Source: JAHEJN01 sp963787285 (GTDB lineage: Bacteria; Actinomycetota; Acidimicrobiia; Acidimicrobiales; JAHEJN01). From it: a stretch of 64,000 bases of DNA. The stretch covers positions 1 through 64,000 of the forward strand of contig CAWBCM010000010.1 in assembly GCA_963787285.1 (NCBI GenBank), given 5' to 3'. Shown piece by piece: positions 36,250-44,720 of the stretch. Both the position numbers and the translations under genes were made by a program. Every line of letters begins with the position of its first letter. Position 1 is the stretch's first letter. The notes under the pieces were generated by a model. The model saw only the letters and a list, made by a program, of their open reading frames with translations, was not told the origin of the DNA and did no database searches.

Positions 36250-36645
36250 TCACTCGACGAGCATGCTGGCTCGGGCCTCGAGAGCGACATCGCCCGCCGC
36301 GGCCCCTACCAGCACGACATCGGTGGGGGCCCGGTACCGCACCGTGACGGTGACGATCCCGCCCCGCACGATTTCGCCGTCGACGTCCACATCGAGGCGA
36401 TCGGGGTCGAGCGAGGCGGCTCGAGCGGCCGCCTCGCGGGCGGCGCCGACATCGCCGGTGACCGCGACCACCCGGGCCGCTTCGCGGGCGGCGTGGGCGG
36501 TCTGCAACTGAGCGTGGACCACCAGACCCACCTGGACCACGGCCAGTGCGAGCACCAGCACCACCGGCAGCAACACCGCGAGCTCGACGGTTCCCTGCCC
36601 GCGATCACCCACTGGTGACGCCGCCGGGCTCGGGCCCGAGCTCAT
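36250..36645 (-). CDS. TadE-like pilus assembly/pseudopilin protein
   Basis: A 131-residue protein with a short leader then GQGTVELAVLLPVVLVLALA VVQVGLVVHAQLQ, a type-IV-pilin-like hydrophobic helix preceded by Gly-Gln-x-(x)-Glu as in TadE proteins. The rest is a small soluble domain with beta character. It overlaps the small pilin gene by 4 bases and is the last gene of the Tad operon. Confidence 0.82.
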   Translation of the reverse strand: MSSGPSPAASPVGDRGQGTVELAVLLPVVLVLALAVVQVGLVVHAQLQTAHAAREAARVVAVTGDVGAAREAAARAASLDPDRLDVDVDGEIVRGGIVTVTVRYRAPTDVVLVGAAAGDVALEARASMLVE

Positions 36646-36827
36646 GTCACGGTGCCGACGAGCGACTTGAACACGGCGTCGAGCAGCGCGCCGACGCGGT
36701 TCGACTTGGTGGCCCAGGCCACCACCAGCATGGCGATGGCACCGGCTCCGAGCAGCACGAGTGCGTACTCGGCCGTGGCCTGGCCCTTCTCCTCGAGCGA
36801 GGGGCGGGGGTGAATCGGATGTGTCAT
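36642..36827 (-). CDS. Flp-type small pilin (DUF4244-like)
   Basis: A 61-residue protein from ATG 36827: a charged leader MTHPIHPRPSLEEKGQ, then ATAEYALVLLGAGAIAMLVV, the Glu at mature position 5 after a Gly-Gln cut site, and a short tail with KSLVGTVT. This is the shape of Flp/Tad pilins that form adhesive fibres after TadV/prepilin-peptidase processing; no prepilin peptidase gene is seen in the window. Confidence 0.8.
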   Translation of the reverse strand: MTHPIHPRPSLEEKGQATAEYALVLLGAGAIAMLVVAWATKSNRVGALLDAVFKSLVGTVT

Positions 36828-36885
36828 CGTGAACTCCTGTCGTGGCGGCCTCGACGGCCGTTGCGGTGGGGGAAGCCGAGTGCCG

Positions 36886-37645
36886 TCAGCCGGTGACCGA
36901 GCGCAGCGAGCCGGCGACGATGGGAACGACCGTGAGCAGACCGAAGGCCGGAAGCACGGCCACGACGAGGGGAAACAGCAGGCGCACCGGTACCTGCCGG
37001 GCGTCGATCTCGGCGCTGCGGCGACGATCGAGTCGCGCATCGACACTGATCAGCGCCAGCTGATCGCGTCGGTCCGATGGCGAGGCCGCGGCATCGGTGA
37101 GCACGCGAACCAGGGGCCGAACGGCGTCGCCGAGGTCGTCGGGCACCGCCGCGAGCGCTGCGTGGAGTCGCTGACCCCGGTCGGCCTGAGCGAGCGCGGT
37201 GGCGAGGCGGTCGACGATCGGGCCATGGCCCGAGCGGGTGACGGTCTCGATGGCGAGGCGAAGGTTGAGCTCGGCACCGAAGGCCAGGATGAACAGGTCG
37301 ACCACGTCGGGCAGATCGCGAATCAGCTCGCGTTCCCGGACCCTCGTTGCCTGCCGCAGTCGACGGAGCGGTAGGGCCCAGGCAACGAGAGCGGCGGCCG
37401 CGCCCAACGGGGCCCACACGACGACGCCGACCACGGCCGCCGGGACGCTGAGCCCGACCTGCCGCGTGCCGGGTGGCCGAAAGCGACCATCGTCGGGGGG
37501 TGAGGCGACGACCGAGTCGCTCGCTGACTGGGGCACGCGGTTCGACCACGACCACCGTCGGGGTCACCGCGCGAACGATGGGGCGCCACCGGACCGCTGC
37601 GATGCCCACCAGCACCAGCCACCCCACGGCCGGCAAGGTCACCAT
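36886..37645 (-). CDS. tadC: Tad secretion system inner-membrane protein TadC, frame broken at a G run
   Basis: A type II secretion F-domain platform protein. The ATG at 37645 overlaps the tadB stop (ATGGTGA). The first 48 codons read VTLPAVGWLVLVGIAAVRWR onward; the frame is lost at the six-G run 37495-37500 and resumes after deleting one base as DDGRFRPPGTRQVGLSVPAA, ending ILPVVAVLPAFGLLTV-like and SLRSVTG. Corrected length is 252 residues with the expected hydrophobic segments. If the indel is real, only the part from about 37536 could be translated. Confidence 0.82.
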
Positions 37646-38349
37646 CGGACACTCGTCGTGATGCGGTGCATCCACCAGATCCCGAGCCCGTCGAGGGCGA
37701 GCCCGACCACAAGACACATCAGGCCGAGGGGTGTGCCGAGCAGGAATCCGATCGACGCGGGATCGGCGGAGGCGGCCAACGCGAGGAATCCCACCGGTAG
37801 CAGCCCGATGACCAGCGCCGACGCCTGCGCTTGGCTGGCTTGGGCGGCCGCCTCGAGCTGGATGGCCCGTCGGTCGCGCACCGTGGCCGCCACGCGATCG
37901 ATGGCTGCGGCGCCGGCGCCGCCCGTCTCGATGACCACCGAGAGCGCGGCTCCGGCGAGATCGGCGAGCGGGTCGCCGAGCCGGTCGACCCACGCGGTGA
38001 CCGCGACCGGAATGGGCCGACCGAGGTCGAGTTCGTGGCGAAGCCTCCGGGTGGCTCCGGCCAGTGCGCCCCGATCGGGTAGCGCAACGAGGGCCTGCCG
38101 CAAGGACAGATTCGCCCGCAGCGAACGGGCCAGCTCGTCGAGTACCTCCGGCAGGTCGTCGACCACGCGTGGTCGTCGTCGCAGCGGCCAGCGGAGGGCC
38201 CGTCCGAACGGCGAGGCCGATCCGACCGGATGGCCGACACCGACCTCGTCGATCAGACGGCTGCTGGCGGCCCTCTGCCTGGCGGCGGCGAGGAGGACAA
38301 CGACCATCGGCCACCCGAGGATCGCGACGGCAGTGGGCGCCGTGTTCAT
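37639..38349 (-). CDS. tadB: Tad secretion system inner-membrane protein TadB
   Basis: 236 residues from ATG 38349 (4-base overlap with tadA). N-terminal hydrophobic TAVAILGWPMVVVLLAAARQ, a soluble T2SSF helical domain (PEVLDELARSLRANLSLRQA through DRVAATVRDRRAIQLEAAAQ), and C-terminal helices VIGLLPVGFLALAASADPAS and GLMCLVVGLALDGLGIWWM. Together with TadC it forms the platform on which the TadA ATPase acts. Confidence 0.87.
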   Translation of the reverse strand: MNTAPTAVAILGWPMVVVLLAAARQRAASSRLIDEVGVGHPVGSASPFGRALRWPLRRRPRVVDDLPEVLDELARSLRANLSLRQALVALPDRGALAGATRRLRHELDLGRPIPVAVTAWVDRLGDPLADLAGAALSVVIETGGAGAAAIDRVAATVRDRRAIQLEAAAQASQAQASALVIGLLPVGFLALAASADPASIGFLLGTPLGLMCLVVGLALDGLGIWWMHRITTSVRW

Positions 38350-39419
38350 CGCCCGCTCGCCGCCGTGACCGATTCGATGCGGGGCCGCCCGCCCACGACA
38401 CGGGCGATCTCGTGGACCACGCGCCGCTTGCCCGCGGTGCGCCGCACCTGCACCACGAGGTCGATGGCGTTGTCGATGAGCTCGCGGACCGCTCGCAGCG
38501 GTAACGCCGACCCATCGATCAGCACCATCGCCTCGAGGCGGCGCAGCGCATCGACGGGTGAGTTGGCGTGCAGGGTCGACAGTGAGCCGTCGTGGCCGGT
38601 GTTCATGGCCTGCAACATGTCGAAGGCCTCGGCGCCGCGACACTCCCCCACCACGATGCGGTCGGGTCGCATGCGAAGGGCGTTGCGGACCAGGGTTCGG
38701 ATGTCGATGCCCAGAGCAGGTTGGCTCTCCAGGCGCACCACGTGAGCGCCGGGCAAGCGCAGCTCGGCGGCGTCCTCGATGGTGACGATGCGTTCGTCGA
38801 CCGGAAACAGCCCGGCCAGCGCATTGAGCAGGGTGGTCTTGCCGGCGCCGGTGCTGCCGCTCACCACGATGTTGGCCCGACCGGCGACGGCATCGGTCAG
38901 GAAACGGGCTTCGGCGGGAGCGGCGAACTCGTCGAGGCCGATGGGACGCACGCCGAAGCGACGAATGGTGAGGCAGGGCCCGTCGACCGCCACCGGCGGA
39001 ACGACCGCATGCACGCGCGACCCGTCGGGCAGGCGGGCATCGACGAGAGGCGAGGTCCGATCGGCTCGCCGCCCGAGGGGTGAGATGATCCGCTCGATCA
39101 GGTGCTCGGCCGTGGCCCCGTCGACGGTGATTCCCGTGCGCTCGAGCTCACCGTTGCGCTCGACCCAGACCGACCCGGTGCCGTTCACCAAGATGTCCGA
39201 GATCGAGGGATCGTCGAGAAGGGGGGAGACGGGGCCGAGACCGGCGACCCGGGCATGGACGCGCTCGACGGTGCGAGCCACCTCGTCGGGGGTGAGCAGC
39301 GGCGCCATCTCCCGAACGATCCGCCGCAGCGCGGTCGACCGATCGGCCGTGGCGTCGGCGGGCAGCAGCAGGAGACGGCGATGGATCTCGTCGTCGAGGG
39401 CGGCGTGGTCAGGCGACAC
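38346..39419 (-). CDS. tadA: Tad/type II-IV secretion ATPase TadA (CpaF family)
   Basis: Powers pilus assembly. 357 residues: N-terminal domain with DDPSISDILVNGTGSVWVER, then Walker A VVSGSTGAGKTTLLNALAGL, the Asp box VTIEDAAELRL, Walker B-like RPDRIVVGECRGAEAFDMLQ and the His box AMNTGHDGSLSTLHANSP. All signatures of CpaF-type ATPases are present. It overlaps the TadZ-like gene by 11 bases upstream. Confidence 0.95.
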   Translation of the reverse strand: MSPDHAALDDEIHRRLLLLPADATADRSTALRRIVREMAPLLTPDEVARTVERVHARVAGLGPVSPLLDDPSISDILVNGTGSVWVERNGELERTGITVDGATAEHLIERIISPLGRRADRTSPLVDARLPDGSRVHAVVPPVAVDGPCLTIRRFGVRPIGLDEFAAPAEARFLTDAVAGRANIVVSGSTGAGKTTLLNALAGLFPVDERIVTIEDAAELRLPGAHVVRLESQPALGIDIRTLVRNALRMRPDRIVVGECRGAEAFDMLQAMNTGHDGSLSTLHANSPVDALRRLEAMVLIDGSALPLRAVRELIDNAIDLVVQVRRTAGKRRVVHEIARVVGGRPRIESVTAASGR

Positions 39420-40053
39420 GGTCGAGGCTCCTCATCAGGCCGCGGGGCAACCGCGAGGCCAACAGCCCGGCGTCGACCGTGCGAGCGAGGCCCTCGTCGA
39501 CCGCGATGTCGGCCACCACCGGCACCCCCACGACGCGCTCGACGTCGGCCACACCGAGCGCACGACCCCGCTCGCTCACGACCACCACCCCCGTGGGCGA
39601 CACGGGGAGTCGGGAACAGCGCCGCAGCGCGAGGTAGCACCGACGCGTGACCAGGAGCGACGAGTCGGCCCCCTCGGCCAGTATGCGGGCAGCCGGATCG
39701 ATGTCGACCCGCCCGGCGTCGATGACGACATTGGCGCCGACGCGACCGATCGCGGCGACGGCGCCGGCCAGCCTCGTGGGGTCGCACGGCGAGCCCGGCG
39801 CCACCACCAGCAGACCTCGGGCGACGTCGTGACCGAGAAGGGCAAGGGCATCGGTGGGAACGTCGGGGCCCGCCGCCACCCACTCGCCGAACCCGGCGTC
39901 GTCGCTCGCCAGCGCCACCCCAAGCGCTGCGGCCAGGTCACCGTTCAGACCGACCGCCAGCGTCGGCGACGAGGCGGCACTCTTCAGCGCGGCGAGCGCC
40001 GCTACGACGGTGGTGCCGACTCCACCCTTGCACGACCAACAAACCGTGAGCAC
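39409..40053 (-). CDS. TadZ/CpaE-like MinD-family protein
   Basis: A 214-residue deviant-Walker ATPase: CWSCKGGVGTTVVAALAALK (KGGVGT), then GVALASDDAGFG, ANVVIDAGRVDIDPAARI and LVTRRCYLALRRCSRL, as in localisation factors for Tad pili. The receiver domain found in full CpaE is absent. It leads the Tad operon, which then runs tadA, tadB, tadC, pilin, tadE. Confidence 0.8.
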   Translation of the reverse strand: MLTVCWSCKGGVGTTVVAALAALKSAASSPTLAVGLNGDLAAALGVALASDDAGFGEWVAAGPDVPTDALALLGHDVARGLLVVAPGSPCDPTRLAGAVAAIGRVGANVVIDAGRVDIDPAARILAEGADSSLLVTRRCYLALRRCSRLPVSPTGVVVVSERGRALGVADVERVVGVPVVADIAVDEGLARTVDAGLLASRLPRGLMRSLDRVA

Positions 40054-40123
40054 GACACGACCTCGACGACCAGACCAGGCGAGGAAGTGCCGGAGGAAGA
40101 ACCCGAGTGCACCCTACGGTCGG

Positions 40124-40264
40124 TCAGCGCGGCGGTGCAAGGGGCGCTTTGCGGGTGACGTCGGCGGCCTTCTTCGCGGCCATGAGGCCGAGCCCGACGA
40201 AAGCCACCCACTGCGCGGCGTAGGTCCACGGGGAGCGCAAGGGGTCGCCGAGGATGTCACGCAT
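40124..40264 (-). CDS. 46-residue possible small membrane protein
   Basis: From ATG 40264: MRDILGDPLRSPWTYAAQWV and then AFVGLGLMAAKKAADVTRKA, i.e. one hydrophobic helix and a basic tail. The start codon falls on the last base of the tRNA-Sec CCA, so a transcript starting at tRNA-Sec could carry it. Coding signal is weak because the ORF is short; it may be chance. Confidence 0.4.
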   Translation of the reverse strand: MRDILGDPLRSPWTYAAQWVAFVGLGLMAAKKAADVTRKAPLAPPR

Positions 40265-40359
40265 GGCGGAGGTGGACGGGAATCGAACCCGCCGGACGGG
40301 GATCGCCCGTCCCACCCGCTTTGAAGGCGGGGGAGCCCACCAGGTACTCGGACACCTCC
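40264..40359 (-). tRNA. selC: tRNA-Sec (anticodon TCA), CCA encoded
   Basis: Reads from 40359 leftwards, 96 bases with CCA (CCA at 40266-40264). Acceptor GGAGGTG pairs with CACCTCC. The anticodon stem CCCGC/GCGGG holds loop CTTCAAA, identical to the E. coli selC loop, anticodon UCA. A long variable arm (GACGGG-CGAT-CCCGTC core) and a T arm GCGGG TTCGATT CCCGT follow, then discriminator G and CCA. The length, long variable arm and UCA anticodon together separate it from suppressor or tRNA-Ser genes. It decodes UGA as selenocysteine with SelA and SelB, both encoded 15-18 kb to the right. An eighth acceptor pair (U8/C) would be a mismatch. Confidence 0.96.
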
Positions 40360-40392
40360 CGGGGGTACCCCGAAGCTACCGGCAAGTCGTGC

Positions 40393-41330
40393 TCAGACGG
40401 CGAGGAGGTCGCGAGCGCCGGTGTCGCTCGAGGGGTGACGCAGCTTGCACATGGCCCGGGCTTCGATCTGGCGGATGCGCTCACGGGTGAGGTTGAAGTG
40501 CTCGCCCACCTCTTCGAGGGTGCGGGGCTCGCCGCGGTCGAGACCGAAGCGGAGCTTGAGGATCTCTCGCTCGCGCTCGTCGAGCGGAGCGAGCAGCCGG
40601 GCGATCTCCTCGGGGAGCAGCGCGGTGGCGGCCACCTCGAAGGGGGACTCGGCCGAACGATCCTCGACCACGTCGCCGAGCTCGGCGTCGCCGTCCTCGC
40701 GGAGCGGCTCGGACAGCGACAGCGGCTCGGCGGCGAAGCGCAGCGCCTCGGTGACCTTGTCCTCGGGCATCTCGACCTCGGCCGACAGCTCCGACAAGCG
40801 TGGCCGGACGACCGAGCTTGAGCTCGAGGCGGGCGCGGGCCTTCTGGAGCCGGGCGAGCGTGTCGCCGGCGTGCACCGGCAGACGGATGGTGCGGCCGGT
40901 GTTGGCGATACCGCGGGTGATGGCCTGGCGGATCCACCACGTGGCGTAGGTGGAGAACTTGAAGCCCTTGCGCCAGTCGAACTTCTCGACGGCGTGCATG
41001 AGGCCGAGGTTGCCCTCCTGGATGAGGTCGAGCAGCGGCAGGCCCGACGCCTGGTACTTCTTGGCGATGCGACACGACGAGACGCAGGTTCGACTGCACG
41101 AAGGTGCGCTCGGCGTCCTCGCCCTGACGGCTGGTGCGGCGCAGCTCGCGCTTGCGAGCCACGCTGAGCTTGGTGCTGGCGTCGAGCTCGGCGCGAGCCT
41201 CGTTGCCGGCTTCGATCGCCTGGGCGAGGCGGACTTCGTCGTCCTTGGTGAGCAGCGGGTACTGACCGATGTCGGTGAGGTAGAGACGGACGAGGTCTTC
41301 TTCGTCCCGCTCGACACGCTCTTTGGCCAC
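40393..41330 (-). CDS. RNA polymerase sigma-70 factor (group 1/2, RpoD/HrdB type), with two inserted bases
   Basis: From ATG 41330: region 1.2 DEEDLVRLYLTDIGQYPLLT, region 2 FVQSNLRLVVSIAKKYQASG and LDLIQEGNLGLMHAVEKFDW, RKGFKFSTYATWWIRQAITR, region 3 GRTIRLPVHAGDTLARLQKA and region 4 DEREREILKLRFGLDRGEPR, NLTRERIRQIEARAMCKLRH. The frame breaks twice: an extra G at about 41069 and an extra A at about 40796-40797 on the + strand. Deleting both gives 311 residues with every region in order. There is no long acidic region 1.1, so it resembles SigB-like group 2 factors or short primary factors. It could be the target of one of the partner-switching modules, which is speculative. Confidence 0.9.
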
Positions 41331-41468
41331 AGACGCCTCACTCCCCGGTTTGCGGACAACGCTTGCACTGGTCGCTAGTCGCCGCCCGGTGCCGTCTCGT
41401 CTGGATGGTGACTCTGAAGCACGATACCGAGTAGGTCAACCCCTCCAACCCTGGGTCGTCGATACGTG

Positions 41469-41903
41469 CTAAAGCCGGTCGATGGTGCCCTGCCAGGCAA
41501 CGAGATCGACGCGGCTATGGGTCAGATGGCGCATCAGTGCCCCGTCGGCGGCGGGATCGAGTCGATCGCGCACCAGGTCGTCACGGTCGACTCGAGCCCT
41601 CGCCAGCGACGCGCAGTGCGTCCGGCGGTCCGTCGACGGGGAGACTTCCCTGAGCCGTTCGACCCATTCGCCCGGAACCGCCACACGATCTCCTGCCGCC
41701 AGCGCAGGTGAGTCGGGCAGCAGTCCGCGCATGGCCATGGCGTGCTCACCGAGCCAGCGGGAGACCGTGGCGAAGGCGAGTCGGTGGGTCGCGACGGGCT
41801 CGTCGATCGACCACGCCCCGAGCAGGGCGAACAGTGCCTCGTCGATGGCCACCGACTCGGCCATCCATGTGGTGAGCTCGTCGAGCAGGAGGCGTTCGGT
41901 CAT
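41469..41903 (-). CDS. Hypothetical protein downstream of nadE
   Basis: A 144-residue acidic, probably helical protein from ATG 41903, overlapping the nadE stop by 4 bases. It begins TERLLLDELTTWMAESVAID and contains LGAWSIDEPVATHRLAFATV and the strand-helix SRWLGEHAMAMRGLLPDSPA. I do not recognise a family; similar small genes often follow nadE in related genomes but with no known function. The 138-base gap to the sigma gene holds no other ORF. Confidence 0.6.
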   Translation of the reverse strand: MTERLLLDELTTWMAESVAIDEALFALLGAWSIDEPVATHRLAFATVSRWLGEHAMAMRGLLPDSPALAAGDRVAVPGEWVERLREVSPSTDRRTHCASLARARVDRDDLVRDRLDPAADGALMRHLTHSRVDLVAWQGTIDRL

Positions 41904-43594
41904 GGGCTCCGGTACCGGTTGGTGATCGGCATGCGCCGGTCCTTGCCGAACGCCTTCGGGCTCACCCGTGGGCCGATGGGGTTCTGGCGGCGTTTGTACT
42001 CCGCCTGGTCGACGAGTCGAGCCAACCGTTCGACCATTCGGGGGTCGTGGCCATCGGCGATCAGGTCGGCCGCGGTGCGGTCGCGTTCGACCAGCTCGAT
42101 CAGGAGCGGATCGAGCACCTCGTAGGGCGGGAGGCTCTGGTCGTCGCGCTGATCGGGGCGCAATTCCGCCGATGGCACCTTGGTGAGGATGCTGTCGGGG
42201 ATCAGCTCGGAGCCGGCCACCGCATTGCGGCGACGGCAGAGGTCGTACACCATGAGCTTCCAGACGTCCTTGATCACCGCGAACGCCCCGGCCGTGTCGC
42301 CGTAGAGCGTCGAGTAGCCGACGGCGGTCTCGCTCTTGTTGCCGGTGGTGAGGACCAGCCAGCCGAACTTGTTGGCGAGCGCCATCAGCACCACGCCGCG
42401 GAGTCTCGACTGGATGTTCTCCTCGGTGACGTCGGCCCCACGACCGTCGAAGGACGGCGCCAACATGTCGAGCATGGCCTGATGGCTCGCCTCGATGGGT
42501 ACGACCCGATGGTCGACCCCGAGATTGTGCGCGAGTTTCGCGGCATCGTCGATCGAATGACGGCTCGAGAAGCGGCTGGGCATGGCCACGGTGTGCACGT
42601 GGTCGGCGCCGAGGGCATCGACGGCGATCACGGCGACCAGGGCGGAGTCGATGCCGCCGGACAGGCCGAGGCAGATGTCGGCGAACCCGTTCTTGTGCAC
42701 GTAGTCGCGGGTGCCGAGCACCAGCGCCGCATGGATCTCGTCGAGCGGAGCGAGCGGCTCGTGCACGATCGGCTCGATCGATCCGACGACATCGGCTGCG
42801 CTGCGAGCCGGCGTCACCTCGATCACCGGGAAGGTCTGTGGAACCACCGCTGGGGGTGCCGGCTCGACATCGGCCACGAGGATCTCCTCGCGGAACTGGC
42901 TCGCCCGCGCGACGGTCGAACCCCGACCGTCGACGATCACCGAATCGCCGTCGAAGACCAGCTCGTCCTGGCCGCCGACCAGATTGACGTACACGATGGG
43001 CACCGCCGTCTCGACGGCACGGGTGACCACGATGTCGTTCCGGCGATGGCGCTTCGCGGCCCGGTACGGCGAGGCGTTGATGTTCACCGTCAGGCGGGCC
43101 CCTCCGGCCGCGAGTTGATTCACCGGACCGCCGGGAATCCACAGGTCCTCGCAGATCGTGACGCCGACATCGACGCCCGCGACGGTGAACAGGCTCATCG
43201 GCCCTGCCCCGGCGACGAAGTGCCGATGTTCGTCGAACACCGTGTAGTTCGGGAGCTCACGCTTGTGGACCACCCCTGCGATCTCGCCGCGGGCACACAC
43301 CGCCGCGGCGTTGTACGCGTGTCGCTCGTGGTCGCCGTCGACGAAACCGACGACAACGGCACAGTCGCTGGTGGCCGCGGCCACCCGATCGAGCTCGCGT
43401 CGGCAGTCGGCGAGGAAACGCTGCTTGAACACCAGGTCTTCGGGCGGATAGCCGCTGATGGCGAGCTCGGGGAACACCGCCAGATCACACCCGGCAGCCT
43501 CGGCCTCGGCCAGCCCCTCGATGACCCGGTCGGCGTTGCCGGAGAGGTCGCCAACGGTGAGGTTGATTTGACACAGCGCGACGCGGATCGACAC
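41900..43594 (-). CDS. nadE: Glutamine-dependent NAD+ synthetase
   Basis: Amidates nicotinate adenine dinucleotide with glutamine-derived ammonia. 564 residues. The N-terminal nitrilase-fold glutaminase has the Glu of FPELAISGYPPEDL, the Lys of VHKRELPNYTVFDE and the Cys of VTICEDLWIPGG. The C-terminal synthetase has the PP-loop CLGLSGGIDSALVAVIAVDA, LVLTTGNKSETAVGYSTLYG and DTAGAFAVIKDVWK. The length fits the two-domain form of actinobacteria. It ends overlapping the hypothetical gene. Confidence 0.96.
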   Translation of the reverse strand: MSIRVALCQINLTVGDLSGNADRVIEGLAEAEAAGCDLAVFPELAISGYPPEDLVFKQRFLADCRRELDRVAAATSDCAVVVGFVDGDHERHAYNAAAVCARGEIAGVVHKRELPNYTVFDEHRHFVAGAGPMSLFTVAGVDVGVTICEDLWIPGGPVNQLAAGGARLTVNINASPYRAAKRHRRNDIVVTRAVETAVPIVYVNLVGGQDELVFDGDSVIVDGRGSTVARASQFREEILVADVEPAPPAVVPQTFPVIEVTPARSAADVVGSIEPIVHEPLAPLDEIHAALVLGTRDYVHKNGFADICLGLSGGIDSALVAVIAVDALGADHVHTVAMPSRFSSRHSIDDAAKLAHNLGVDHRVVPIEASHQAMLDMLAPSFDGRGADVTEENIQSRLRGVVLMALANKFGWLVLTTGNKSETAVGYSTLYGDTAGAFAVIKDVWKLMVYDLCRRRNAVAGSELIPDSILTKVPSAELRPDQRDDQSLPPYEVLDPLLIELVERDRTAADLIADGHDPRMVERLARLVDQAEYKRRQNPIGPRVSPKAFGKDRRMPITNRYRSP

Positions 43595-43673
43595 GGCTGC
43601 TCAGGGTAGTGACTGGCGCGGACGCGCACCGACCCGGCTGCTCAGGGTGACCGGCGCGGCGAGCCGTTCGGGA

Positions 43674-44606
43674 TCAGTTGGGCAGCGAACCGAACAGCTC
43701 GGTCATGTCGACCGCTCCGGCCGGGGCCTCGATGACGATCGACGGATCGCCGTAGTCGAAGATCTCCAGCGTCATCGTCATGGCCAGATCACCCATGGCC
43801 TGGAACTCGGCGGCATCGGCTCGTGCCCCGGCCATCTGCTCGAACAGATCGGTGCTCATGGCGAATCCGAGCCGCCGCGCCCGCCCCTGCTCGTCGAGCC
43901 ACACGTCGTAGGGGATGTCGATGTCGGGCGGTGCCGCACCGAACTCACCGAGGGACCCCTCGAGAGCCGCCCGCCCGTCCTCGTCGAGGAACTCCCACGC
44001 TCTGGCGGGATTCACGATGAGGCGGTAGTGCGTCGTCTCCACGCCGCGCACCGTGTCGGTGCCGATCTCCTCGAAGCTGTCGGCTCGTTCGAGTAGTTGC
44101 ATCGAACCGAAGGGATCGCCTCCCATGCCCCCGAGGCCGTCCAACAACTCGTCGGCTCCGGCCGACTGCGTGAGGTCGATGGCGATCCAGTCGCCGCCGA
44201 ACATGCCGGCGTCGAGGCCCCCGAGGTTCATGTACATGAACGGCGGCACCACGATCATCTCGATCTGTGCCGCGGCGAGCATGGCGGCGTCGTCGGCGCC
44301 GATGCCGGGCACGCTGATCTGGGACATGTCGATCGCCATGGACATCCGGTCGCCGTCGACCGCACCCGACATGGGAACGTTCATCGAACCGAAGCCCGAT
44401 TCCATGCTCATCACCATCTCGAAGCGTGACGACGTGGCCTCGACCTGAGCAGCCAACGACTGGAACGTGGCCAACGAGGGCGTGTCAACCAGCGCGGCGG
44501 CATCGTCGGTGCCATCGGATGCCTCGAGGGTCACACCCGGGTCGGCCGAGCACCCTGCCAGAGCGAGCAGGGCGAAGATGATGAAGGTGGAGAGAGCGCG
44601 TCGCAT
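43674..44606 (-). CDS. Secreted lipoprotein, LppX/LprG-like (DUF1396-type) fold suspected
   Basis: A 310-residue protein from ATG 44606 with a lipoprotein signal MRRALSTFIIFALLALAGCS (lipobox LAGC). The mature part is rich in Met and acidic residues, with FEMVMSMESGFGSMNVPMSG, the hydrophobic IEMIVVPPFMYMNLGGLDAG, ERADSFEEIGTDTVRGVETT and DVWLDEQGRARRL, a pattern of repeated beta strands like the LolA/LppX-type lipid-carrier fold. Assignment to that fold is inference. No neighbour explains its role. Confidence 0.7.
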   Translation of the reverse strand: MRRALSTFIIFALLALAGCSADPGVTLEASDGTDDAAALVDTPSLATFQSLAAQVEATSSRFEMVMSMESGFGSMNVPMSGAVDGDRMSMAIDMSQISVPGIGADDAAMLAAAQIEMIVVPPFMYMNLGGLDAGMFGGDWIAIDLTQSAGADELLDGLGGMGGDPFGSMQLLERADSFEEIGTDTVRGVETTHYRLIVNPARAWEFLDEDGRAALEGSLGEFGAAPPDIDIPYDVWLDEQGRARRLGFAMSTDLFEQMAGARADAAEFQAMGDLAMTMTLEIFDYGDPSIVIEAPAGAVDMTELFGSLPN

Positions 44607-44663
44607 ATCCGAGTCGTATCGGCAACCGGGGCCGATCACCTGAGCAATCTTGTCATGCACGCG

Positions 44664-44691
44664 GAAGGGAGCGCCCGCAGGCGCTCCCTTC
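44664..44691. terminator. 12-bp perfect hairpin downstream of glnII
   Basis: GAAGGGAGCGCC at 44664-44675, loop CGCA, then GGCGCTCCCTTC at 44680-44691. It lies 30 bases after the GSII stop on the minus strand and before the lipoprotein promoter. No long U tract follows on either side, as is common for high-GC terminators. Confidence 0.75.
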
Positions 44692-44720
44692 GACGAATTC
44701 CGTGCTCGGACGGGCGGTTC

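Noticed and set aside
40124..40315. Longer ORF (63 residues) reading through the tRNA-Sec gene
   Set aside because: The N-terminal part is the translated tRNA; only the 46-residue part from 40264 is considered possible.
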